From: Rhodococcus sp. (in: high G+C Gram-positive bacteria) | GTDB taxonomy: Bacteria > Actinomycetota > Actinomycetes > Mycobacteriales > Mycobacteriaceae | Direction: 5' to 3' | DNA: 5,029 nucleotides | NCBI GenBank assembly: GCA_012515885.1 | Contig: JAAYXN010000180.1 | Coordinates: 1-5,029, forward strand | In this document: positions 1-5,029 of the stretch, one piece after another | How positions within the stretch are numbered: the stretch's first letter is position 1 | Layout of the letters: every line of letters starts with the position of its first letter | Program-made: the position numbers and the translations under genes | Notes under the pieces: generated by a model | Database searches by the model: none | What the model saw: the letters and a program-made list of their open reading frames with translations, nothing else | Told to the model about the DNA's origin: nothing

Positions 1-1
1 C

Positions 2-1102
2 AAGGCAATCCGTGAACTTCTGCGCCGCAACCCGCAGCTCGATCCCGCCAAGATCGACGAAGTCGCCATCGCCGCCACCACCCAGACCGGCGACCAGGGC
101 CTCACCATCGGCCGCACCTCCGCGATCCTCGCTGGTCTTCCTGAGAGCGTTCCCGGCTACGCCATCGACCGCATGTGTGCCGGCGCCATGACCGCCGTCA
201 CCACCACCGCGTCCGGCATCGGCTACGGCCAGTACGACGTCGTCATCGCCGGTGGCGTCGAACACATGGGCCACCACCCTATGGGTGAAGGCGCCGACCC
301 CAACCCGCGCTTCCTCGCCGACAAGCTCGTCGACCCCAGCGCACTGGTCATGGGTAACACCGCCGAGAACCTGCACGACCGGTTCCCGACCATCACCAAA
401 GAGCGCACCGACGCCTACGCTGTCGCTTCGCAGAACAAGTACCAGGCAGCCAAGGAAGCCGGTTACATCGCCGACACCCTCGTTCCTGTCGCCACCCGCT
501 CCGCAGCAGGTTGGGGCCTGGCCACCGAAGACGAGCCGCCTCGTCCCGGCACCACCGTCGAAGACCTCGCAGGTCTGAAGACCCCGTTCCGTCCCGCAGG
601 CCGCGTCACCGCAGGTAACGCAGCAGGCCTCAACGACGGCGCAACCGCCGCCATCCTCGCCGGCGAAGACACCGCCCTCGAACTGGGCCTGCCCATCGGC
701 ATGCGCATGGTCGGCTTCGCCTTCCGCGGCGTTGACCCCGCCGTCATGGGCATCGGTCCCGTCCCCGCCACCGAGCGTCTCCTTGAGCGCACCGGCCTGT
801 CCATCGACGACATCGGCCTCTTCGAAATCAACGAAGCCTTCGCCGTCCAGGTCCTCGCGTTCCTTGAGCACTACGGCATCGCCGACGACGACCCACGCGT
901 CAACCAGTGGGGCGGCGCCATCGCGTGCGGCCACCCACTCGCCTCGTCCGGTGTGCGCCTCATGACGCAGCTCTCGCGTCAGTTCGCACTCAACCCCGAC
1001 GTGCGCTACGGCCTGACCACCATGTGCATCGGCCTCGGCATGGGCGGCACCGTTATCTGGGAAAACCCGAACCACAAGGACTACGAAGCGGGAGTGAAGT
1101 AA
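2..1102 (+). CDS. fadA: 3-ketoacyl-CoA thiolase (acetyl-CoA C-acyltransferase), 5' end cut by the window edge
   Basis: This is the thiolytic last step of beta-oxidation: 3-ketoacyl-CoA plus CoA gives acetyl-CoA and a shortened acyl-CoA, in the cytoplasm. The reading frame is open from base 2 and gives 366 residues to the TAA at 1100-1102. Family members have about 390-405, so roughly 25-40 N-terminal residues and the start lie outside the window. The first ATG in view (173) is not the start, because clear thiolase sequence precedes it. In window numbering, the acylated cysteine is Cys59 (DRMCAGAMT). The conserved GNAAGLNDGAT stretch is at about 205-215, the NEAFA motif begins at Asn277, the catalytic His is 311 (CGHPLASSG), and the second catalytic Cys is 342 (CIGLGMGG). 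All key residues are present, so the protein should be active. fadB begins 3 bases after the stop, implying co-transcription and probably a FadA-FadB complex. Any promoter is off the left edge. The family call is firm; chain-length preference cannot be read. Confidence 0.96.
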   Translation, partial: KAIRELLRRNPQLDPAKIDEVAIAATTQTGDQGLTIGRTSAILAGLPESVPGYAIDRMCAGAMTAVTTTASGIGYGQYDVVIAGGVEHMGHHPMGEGADPNPRFLADKLVDPSALVMGNTAENLHDRFPTITKERTDAYAVASQNKYQAAKEAGYIADTLVPVATRSAAGWGLATEDEPPRPGTTVEDLAGLKTPFRPAGRVTAGNAAGLNDGATAAILAGEDTALELGLPIGMRMVGFAFRGVDPAVMGIGPVPATERLLERTGLSIDDIGLFEINEAFAVQVLAFLEHYGIADDDPRVNQWGGAIACGHPLASSGVRLMTQLSRQFALNPDVRYGLTTMCIGLGMGGTVIWENPNHKDYEAGVK

Positions 1103-1105
1103 CTC

Positions 1106-3214
1106 ATGTCGGACAACGCGAACACATTCGCCGACGAGGTCGTCACCCACGCGTACACCAAGCTGGTGTCGGTGCCCGGACTCGACGGCCAGATTGCCCT
1201 CATCACCCTCGACAACGGCTTCGACCACACCAAGCCGTCATCGTTCGGCCCACAGGGCCTGACCGCACTGAACGCCGCGCTCGACGAAGCTTTCGCCGCC
1301 AACCCGGTTGCGATTGCCGTCACCGGCAAGCCGTTCATCTTCGCCGCGGGTGCAGACCTCAAGGGCGTTCCGTCCATCACCAACCGTGAGCAGGGCGTCG
1401 ACCTCGGCAAGCAGGGCCACGACACGTTCCGTCGCCTGCGTGAATCGAAGATCCCGACGTTCGCATTCGTCAACGGTGTCGCCCTCGGCGGCGGCCTTGA
1501 GGTAGCGCTGCACAGCCACTACCGCACCGTTGCCGACAACGTCGCAGCCCTCGGTCTGCCCGAGGTCTTCCTCGGCCTCATCCCCGGCTGGGGTGGCACG
1601 CAGCTGCTCCCGAACCTCGTCGGCCCCTCCAAGGCTGTCACGTTGATCGTGGAGAACGCCCTCAACCAGAACCGCATGCTCAAGGCTCCCGCCGCTACCG
1701 ACCTGGGTGTCTTCGACAAGCTGTTCGGCTCCGCCGATTTCCTTGAGCAGTCCCTGCTGTGGGCTGCCCAGGTCATCAAGGGTGAGGTCACCGTCGAGCG
1801 TCCCGAAATCGACCGCGGCAAGGAGTGGGACGACGCGATCGCCCGCGCCAAGGCTGTGGTTGAAGGCAAGACGCGCGGCTTCTCCCCCGCCGCTGTTCGC
1901 GCCGTCGAACTGCTTGAGCTTGCCCGCACCACCGACATCAACGACTCCGCGTCACTCGATGCTGGTTTCGCCGCTGAGGACGAGGCACTCGCTGACCTCC
2001 TCATGAGCGACGAACTGCGCGCCGGCCTCTACGCGTTCGACCTCGTCAACAAGCGTGCGAAGCGTCCCGCTGGCGCCCCCGACAAGTCCCTCGCCCGCAA
2101 GATCACGGGCGTCGGCATCGTCGGTGCTGGCCTCATGGCTAGCCAGCTCGCACTGCTGTTCGTGCGTCAGCTCAAGGTGCCGGTCATCCTCACCGACATC
2201 GACCAGGAGCGCATCGACAAGGGTGTCGGCTACGTCCACGCCGAGATCGACAAGCTTCAGGGCAAGGGCCGTCTCTCCCCCGACGCCGCCAACCGCCTGA
2301 AGGCTCTCGTCTCCGGTTCGCTCGACAAGGCCGCGTTCGCCAAGACCGACTTCGTCATCGAAGCTGTCTTCGAGAACATGGACATCAAGAAGAAGGTGTT
2401 CGCCGAGCTTGAGCAGTACATCTCGGACGAGACCATCCTCGCGACCAACACTTCGTCGCTGTCGATCACCGAGATGGCTTCTGACCTCAAGCACCCGGAG
2501 CGAGTGGTGGGCTTCCACTTCTTCAACCCGGTCGCTGTCCTGCCTTTGCTGGAGATCATCAAGGGTGAGAAGACCGACGACGCAACCCTGGCAACGGCTT
2601 TCGCTACTGCCGAGTCGCTGAAGAAGTCTGCGGTTCTGTGCGCCGACAAGGCCGGCTTCGTGTTCAACCGCCTCATCACCCGCGCCCTCGGCGTCGTGAT
2701 GACCGCGGTCGACGAAGGCACTCCGTTCGATGTTGCCGACAACGCTGTAGCACCGCTCGGCATGCCGATGTCACCGTTCACGCTGCTCGCACTCGTTGGC
2801 CCAGCAGTGGCACTGCACACCGGCGAGACGCTACATGGCTCCTACCCTGACCGCTTCACCCCGTCACCGGGTCTGGAAGCACTGGTTGAGGCGAAGAAGC
2901 CAGGCGTGTGGACCTACGGCGCCGACGGCTCCCAGGTTGTCGATCCTGAGGTTGCTGCACTGTGGCCGCAGGGCGACAAGCCGTCCACCGCTGAAGAGGT
3001 CCTTGAGCGCACCAGCAGCGCGTTCGCTGAGGAAATCCGGATCATGTTGGAAGAGGGCGTCGTAGCCGCCGCTGAAGACATCGACCTGTGCCTGCTCCTC
3101 GGTGGCGGTTTCGGTTTCTGGAACGGCGGCATCACCCCGTACCTGGACCGCACCGGTGTCTCCGAGGCCGTCAACGGCAAGCGTTTCCTTGAGCAGGGCG
3201 TCGCGAACGTCTAA
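1106..3214 (+). CDS. fadB: Bifunctional enoyl-CoA hydratase / 3-hydroxyacyl-CoA dehydrogenase (beta-oxidation alpha subunit)
   Basis: This 702-residue cytoplasmic enzyme hydrates trans-2-enoyl-CoA and then oxidises L-3-hydroxyacyl-CoA with NAD+, handing the ketoacyl product to FadA. Residues about 15-200 are the crotonase domain, with an oxyanion-hole region FIFAAGADL (78-85) and the two catalytic glutamates Glu132 (GGGLE) and Glu153 (LPEVFLG), spaced 21 apart against 20 in E. coli FadB (119/139). Residues about 333-515 are the Rossmann domain with GIVGAGLMA (337-345) and Asp364 in the TDID strand end. The dehydrogenase pair is His471 (GFHFFNP) and Glu483, with the same 12-residue spacing as E. 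coli His450/Glu462. Ser450 lies in NTSSL. The C-terminal helical dehydrogenase region begins near 516 (GFVFNRL) and runs to the end. The length is close to the usual 700-730. The ATG at 1106 is supported by a GGAG 11 bases upstream that overlaps the end of fadA. The gene ends 5 bases before a strong terminator. Nothing looks broken. Confidence 0.97.
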   Translation: MSDNANTFADEVVTHAYTKLVSVPGLDGQIALITLDNGFDHTKPSSFGPQGLTALNAALDEAFAANPVAIAVTGKPFIFAAGADLKGVPSITNREQGVDLGKQGHDTFRRLRESKIPTFAFVNGVALGGGLEVALHSHYRTVADNVAALGLPEVFLGLIPGWGGTQLLPNLVGPSKAVTLIVENALNQNRMLKAPAATDLGVFDKLFGSADFLEQSLLWAAQVIKGEVTVERPEIDRGKEWDDAIARAKAVVEGKTRGFSPAAVRAVELLELARTTDINDSASLDAGFAAEDEALADLLMSDELRAGLYAFDLVNKRAKRPAGAPDKSLARKITGVGIVGAGLMASQLALLFVRQLKVPVILTDIDQERIDKGVGYVHAEIDKLQGKGRLSPDAANRLKALVSGSLDKAAFAKTDFVIEAVFENMDIKKKVFAELEQYISDETILATNTSSLSITEMASDLKHPERVVGFHFFNPVAVLPLLEIIKGEKTDDATLATAFATAESLKKSAVLCADKAGFVFNRLITRALGVVMTAVDEGTPFDVADNAVAPLGMPMSPFTLLALVGPAVALHTGETLHGSYPDRFTPSPGLEALVEAKKPGVWTYGADGSQVVDPEVAALWPQGDKPSTAEEVLERTSSAFAEEIRIMLEEGVVAAAEDIDLCLLLGGGFGFWNGGITPYLDRTGVSEAVNGKRFLEQGVANV

Positions 3215-3218
3215 CTCG

Positions 3219-3268
3219 TAAATGGCGGTGCGCCCCAGCCCGAAGGGCTGGGGCGCACCGCCATTTTT
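3219..3268. terminator. Intrinsic terminator after fadB, probably bidirectional
   Basis: The arms 3220-3241 and 3245-3266 pair perfectly over 22 bp around a GAA loop. The right arm runs into five T residues (3264-3268), and it starts 5 bases after the fadB stop. On the minus strand the same hairpin ends in TTTACG, so it can also stop transcription arriving from the convergent nuclease-type gene. The stem is very GC-rich apart from its A/T base. No other candidate terminator for fadAB is seen. Confidence 0.9.
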
Positions 3269-3300
3269 GGCGTCATGGGGTGTCGATGCCCTGCCCACCC

Positions 3301-3374
3301 CGTTGCTGCGAATGTTTCATGTTGAGTTCCTGCCAAATTAGGTGGCAACTGAACATGAAACGTTCTCAAGAACG
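3301..3374. repeat. 74-bp long near-palindrome, copy 1 (downstream side of the nuclease-type gene)
   Basis: The sequence starts CGTTGCTGCGAATGTTTCAT and folds back on itself around an AAATT centre. The two 37-nt halves pair at 28 of 37 positions without a loop insertion, and the cores GTTTCATGTT and AACATGAAAC pair perfectly. It matches the copy at 4540-4613 in the same orientation at 68 of 74 positions with no gaps. The first 39 bases are identical and all six differences (offsets 40, 43, 50, 66, 69, 70) lie in the right half. Its right end overlaps the last three codons, including the stop, of the minus-strand gene. No T-run follows on the minus strand, so it is not a classical terminator. 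It is probably one member of a dispersed palindromic repeat family (REP- or MITE-like), an inference from two copies. Confidence 0.85.
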
Positions 3375-3379
3375 TTTCA
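3356..3379. repeat. Perfect 11-bp inverted repeat across the end of the nuclease-type gene
   Basis: TGAAACGTTCT (3356-3366) and its exact reverse complement (3369-3379) are separated by only CA. The site overlaps the right end of the 74-bp palindrome and extends five bases beyond it. It covers the TGA stop of the minus-strand gene. The other 74-bp copy lacks this symmetry (it reads TGAAACGTTCGC). It could be a protein-binding site or a by-product of divergence in the repeat; the sequence does not decide between them. Confidence 0.6.
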
Positions 3380-4301
3380 ACGCCGTAGCGGTGCGGAATG
3401 CCTGTTCTAGTAATGCCCGCAGGCGCTGCGGATTCTCTAGGTCTGCCCACGTCCAACGGACGACGACGTACCCCAACGCGCGAAGTTGATCTTCGCGGCG
3501 TTTTTCAGCACGCAGCACCTCGTACTCTGTTTTGCCGTCCACCATGGAGTATTTGCCCAGGCCATCAAATTCACCAATGATTTTGAGGTCACGCCAGAGG
3601 AAGTCGACGCGGGCAATGAGGTTTCCAGCATTGTCGTAGATGGGCTGTTGCAGTTCAGGTTTAGGGAACCCGACGGCGACGATCTGCACCCTGCTGCGTG
3701 ATTCGCCAACGCTTTCGCTGAGCGCATCGAGGAAGGCCGCGACTCGACGGGCACCGACGATGCCTCTGCGTCGTCGCGACCGACCAAGAAGCGCATCGAG
3801 CTTTTCGAAAGTTGTTTTACCTGTTCGTAGAGCATGATCACCCACCACGACCGCCTCCTCGAATCCGTTGGTACATGCGATGTCCACTACTGTGCGCGTG
3901 CCGGATGTGACTGCGATGCCGTCGACGACGGAGATGTCCTCGTCGTCGAGCGGCCCACTATGTAGTCGGCGCGACCCGGTTGTTGTGCCTCCGACACGGT
4001 TACGCAGGGTCATATCGACTTTGTTGATGTCGAGGCGCCACGTATCGAGGCCATGCAGGATCGCTGCTGACGTGTGACTGACGACTGCACCATTTCCGGT
4101 GCGCTGTGCCGCGACATTGATTGCCAGACGGTGCCGGGCAGCAGTATCGAGCTGCCGGTAATCTGCCCAGTCGACGTAGGCGCCGCATCCGATGGACACG
4201 ATTTCGCCCCGGTGTTTAGCGCGGTACAGCTCGTCATCGGAATAGCCGCGAGCGAGCGCGTTTCTGCGCGTAATGATCTGGTGTGAATGCCCCCAATTCA
4301 T
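3366..4301 (-). CDS. AbiEi-like winged-helix plus DUF559 (Vsr-like, PD-(D/E)XK) nuclease-domain protein
   Basis: This is a 311-residue soluble protein of a type frequent in actinobacterial accessory DNA and usually annotated as type IV toxin-antitoxin AbiEi-domain or DUF559 protein. Residues about 8-45 look like the AbiEi-type winged helix: ITRRNALARGYSDDELYRA, then RGEIVSIGCGAYV. The middle (about 60-170) holds the usual SHTSAAILHGL and GIAVTSGTRTVVDIA stretches. Residues about 200-305 are nuclease-like: Glu201 in GESRSR, Asp233 in ARVDFLW, Glu244 and Asp246 in IGEFDG, then EKRREDQLRALGYVVVRWTWADL. The acidic residues expected for a PD-(D/E)XK fold are thus present. Activity and target are unknown. 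No partner toxin gene lies beside it. I chose the ATG at 4301; a GTG at 4319 would add six residues (MCHDQS), and neither has a good Shine-Dalgarno. The TGA stop (3368-3366) lies in a 74-bp palindrome. Hand-counted 60-base lines gave 48-65% GC, against 65-72% in two fadAB lines, which suggests acquired DNA. Confidence 0.85.
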   Translation of the reverse strand: MNWGHSHQIITRRNALARGYSDDELYRAKHRGEIVSIGCGAYVDWADYRQLDTAARHRLAINVAAQRTGNGAVVSHTSAAILHGLDTWRLDINKVDMTLRNRVGGTTTGSRRLHSGPLDDEDISVVDGIAVTSGTRTVVDIACTNGFEEAVVVGDHALRTGKTTFEKLDALLGRSRRRRGIVGARRVAAFLDALSESVGESRSRVQIVAVGFPKPELQQPIYDNAGNLIARVDFLWRDLKIIGEFDGLGKYSMVDGKTEYEVLRAEKRREDQLRALGYVVVRWTWADLENPQRLRALLEQAFRTATALKRS

Positions 4302-4334
4302 GCTCTGATCGTGGCACACCCAAGGTGGCGTACC

Positions 4335-4372
4335 CCGCGAAAATCAGGGTGCCTGTGGATAACTTTTCGCGG
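4335..4372. promoter_or_regulatory. 9-bp inverted repeat enclosing a DnaA box, upstream of the nuclease-type gene
   Basis: CCGCGAAAA (4335-4343) and TTTTCGCGG (4364-4372) are perfect inverted repeats separated by 20 bases. The loop holds TGTGGATAA (4354-4362), which on the minus strand is TTATCCACA, the consensus DnaA-box 9-mer. It lies 53 bases upstream of the ATG at 4301, in the likely promoter region of the minus-strand gene. A single box does not make an origin. It might be a regulatory DnaA site or an operator of another factor with the DnaA-like match incidental. The sequence match is certain; the role is not. Confidence 0.5.
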
Positions 4373-4460
4373 AATTCAGATCTGCCTCGGCGGCTGTTTC
4401 CGCAGTTCCAGGGCCAGGATGGGCGTCGACAATCGTTGAACGTTCGCCCAGAATGAGCGT

Positions 4461-4478
4461 TTTCAAAATTCTTTGAAA
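4461..4478. repeat. Short A/T-rich inverted repeat
   Basis: TTTCAAA (4461-4467) and TTTGAAA (4472-4478) are perfect inverted repeats around ATTC. The A/T-rich patch stands out in this GC-rich DNA, between the upstream region of the nuclease-type gene and the second palindrome. It may be part of an operator or promoter; there is no T-run or context for a terminator. Confidence 0.35.
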
Positions 4479-4539
4479 TACCCGCTTGACGCCGTCGCCC
4501 TCTGCCTCCCACCGTCGCACAGCGATCAGCGCCCACACC

Positions 4540-4613
4540 CGTTGCTGCGAATGTTTCATGTTGAGTTCCTGCCAAATTTGGCGGCAACAGAACATGAAAC
4601 GTTCGCAGCAACG
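4540..4613. repeat. 74-bp long near-palindrome, copy 2 (upstream side of the nuclease-type gene)
   Basis: Same orientation as the copy at 3301-3374 and 68/74 identical. Here the two 37-nt halves pair at 32 of 37 positions and meet with no loop at AAATTT. Two of the five mismatches would be G-T wobbles. The ends are CGTTGCTGCGAA and TTCGCAGCAACG, so this copy is symmetric to its tips, unlike copy 1, and is probably nearer the ancestral form. A short CCCAC-type stretch precedes both copies, but I see no clear target-site duplication. As DNA it could extrude a cruciform and as RNA form a long hairpin. A REP- or MITE-like element is the likeliest class. Confidence 0.87.
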
Positions 4614-4668
4614 CCTCATGCCAGCGGCGTGCGCGCTCAGGTCTGCGGAAACGCCAGATGACACGCAG

Positions 4669-4696
4669 CGAAACTGAAACGTTCAACCGAAACTGA
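4669..4696. promoter_or_regulatory. Repeated CGAAACTGA with LacI-like half-palindrome upstream of the transporter
   Basis: CGAAACTGA occurs at 4669-4677 and again at 4688-4696, 19 bases apart. Overlapping the first copy is TGAAACGTTCAA (4675-4686), which matches a symmetric TGAAACGTTTCA at 10 of 12 positions. LacI-family operators are typically symmetric around a central CG, and such regulators often control sugar transporters, so an operator about 90-100 bases before the transporter start is plausible. This is inference; no regulator gene is in view. Confidence 0.35.
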
Positions 4697-4737
4697 TCCC
4701 GAAAAGAATGCGAGCGGCGTAGCGTCCGACACAGGAT

Positions 4738-4754
4738 GTCGACAACCCGTCGAC
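4738..4754. repeat. Two GTCGAC palindromes 11 bases apart before the transporter start
   Basis: GTCGAC occurs at 4738-4743 and 4749-4754, separated by AACCC, so the whole 17 bases are near-symmetric and the copies lie about one helical turn apart. They sit 20-37 bases upstream of the transporter ATG, a place suited to an operator or the untranslated leader. GTCGAC is common in this GC-rich DNA, so chance is quite possible. Confidence 0.3.
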
Positions 4755-4774
4755 TACGGCGTGGGAGTGCACGC

Positions 4775-5029
4775 ATGGCCCATAACCAGGGCGGCAGTAC
4801 GCCGCAAGCACCCAACTCCGATGTCGCACACGCAGTTCTCATCGCCGTAGGCGCCGCCCTCGGCGGCTTCATGTTCGGCTACGACACCGCCGTCATCAAC
4901 GGTGCCGTCGGTGCAATCCGCGAAAAGTTCGACGTCGGCGCCGCCGCCATCGGCCTCACCGTCTCCCTCGCCCTCCTCGGCGCAGCACTCGGTGCATGGA
5001 TCGCCGGACGCATCGCAGACCGCATCGGC
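4775..5029 (+). CDS. MFS sugar transporter (sugar-porter type), N-terminal 85 residues, cut by the right edge
   Basis: This is the start of an integral membrane transporter, probably a proton-coupled or facilitative sugar or polyol porter. A hydrophilic N-terminal tail (1-16) leads into transmembrane helix 1 (about 17-35), followed by GYDTAVINGAVG (35-46), the signature of the sugar-porter family near the end of helix 1. Helix 2 spans about 57-77. The visible part ends in GRIADRIG (78-85), the start of the MFS loop 2-3 motif (G-R-x-x-D-R-x-G). A full protein would be about 450-500 residues, so most lies outside. The ATG at 4775 is preceded by GGGAG (4763-4767) with a 7-base spacer, a good Shine-Dalgarno, and nearby GTG triplets are out of frame. 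The gene is divergent from the nuclease-type gene. Substrate (xylose, arabinose, glucose, inositol or other) cannot be read from this part. Confidence 0.9.
   Translation, partial: MAHNQGGSTPQAPNSDVAHAVLIAVGAALGGFMFGYDTAVINGAVGAIREKFDVGAAAIGLTVSLALLGAALGAWIAGRIADRIG

Larger units (their letters stand above)
4302..4774. other. Intergenic region between the divergent nuclease-type and transporter genes
   Basis: About 470 bases hold no convincing gene. From left to right they contain a 9-bp inverted repeat around a DnaA-box 9-mer, a small A/T-rich inverted repeat, the second 74-bp palindrome, a pair of GAAACTGA-type direct repeats with the decamer TGAAACGTTC between them, and two GTCGAC sites just before the transporter start. 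Both flanking genes point outward, so promoters for both must lie here, but I see no convincing -35/-10 pair. Long open frames on the minus strand (for example 4234-4872) have no recognisable protein features and run through the palindrome. Confidence 0.7.

Noticed and set aside
1519..2820. Long antisense open frames over fadB (for example 1952-2518 and 2257-2820 on the minus strand)
   Set aside because: They are shadows of the strong third-position GC bias of fadB. They lack ribosome binding sites and family features, and fadB itself is unambiguous.
3301..3374. The first palindrome as an intrinsic terminator of the minus-strand gene
   Set aside because: On the minus strand the repeat is followed by GGGGTGGGC with no T-run, and a near-identical copy sits upstream of the gene where no terminator is needed. 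The hairpin at 3219-3268 is a better terminator.
4335..4372. A replication origin
   Set aside because: There is only one DnaA box, with no cluster, no A/T-rich unwinding region of useful size and no dnaA/dnaN neighbours.
3301..4613. A CRISPR array or classical insertion sequence
   Set aside because: There are only two repeat copies, spaced over 1.2 kb around a gene. The flanking copies are direct rather than inverted, no clear target-site duplication is visible, and the gene is not a known transposase type.
4344..4664. A 106-codon minus-strand open frame and short plus-strand frames around the second palindrome
   Set aside because: Similar peptides (such as FMLSSCQI) appear at both palindromes only because the DNA is repeated. 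There is no ribosome binding site or domain to support translation.
4234..4872. A 212-codon minus-strand open frame across the intergenic region
   Set aside because: It runs through the start of the nuclease-type gene, the whole 74-bp palindrome and antisense to the transporter's first codons. The translation is rich in Arg and Pro with no recognisable domain, as expected for a chance frame in GC-rich DNA.

Overview
The window looks like high-GC actinobacterial chromosome. GC-ending codons dominate the metabolic genes, and the thiolase gene precedes the bifunctional dehydrogenase gene (fadA then fadB), as in Mycobacterium and other Actinomycetota rather than the fadBA order of E. coli. The N-terminus of FadB, with a DNGFDHTKPSSFGP-type stretch, recalls the Streptomyces and Arthrobacter type more than the mycobacterial one. 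A Micrococcales-like host is my best guess, from memory of the family only.

Layout. Bases 2-1102 hold most of fadA (3-ketoacyl-CoA thiolase), cut by the left edge. Bases 1106-3214 hold complete fadB (enoyl-CoA hydratase plus 3-hydroxyacyl-CoA dehydrogenase), three bases downstream. Together they encode the last three steps of the fatty acid beta-oxidation spiral, probably as one multienzyme complex. A perfect 22-bp hairpin (3219-3268) closes the operon and probably also serves the convergent gene.

Bases 3301-4613 form a distinct accessory segment. A minus-strand gene (3366-4301) encodes a fusion of an AbiEi-like winged-helix domain and a DUF559/Vsr-like PD-(D/E)XK nuclease domain. It lies between two directly oriented 74-bp copies (68/74 identical) of a long near-palindrome. 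The gene's stop codon lies inside the downstream copy, at bases where the two copies differ. Upstream of the gene is a perfect DnaA-box 9-mer inside the loop of a 9-bp inverted repeat. Sampled lines of this gene are lower in GC than fadAB.

Bases 4614-4774 are a promoter-like region with short repeats. One is the decamer TGAAACGTTC, which also lies in both palindromes. It leads to the first 85 codons of a sugar-porter-type MFS transporter (4775 to the right edge). The fad genes form one functional unit. The nuclease gene and the transporter show no evident functional link to them.

Most notable points: the palindrome pair bracketing a nuclease-like gene, the DnaA box in its upstream region, and the absence of CTCGAG with Leu-Glu pairs encoded as CTT-GAG in fadAB.
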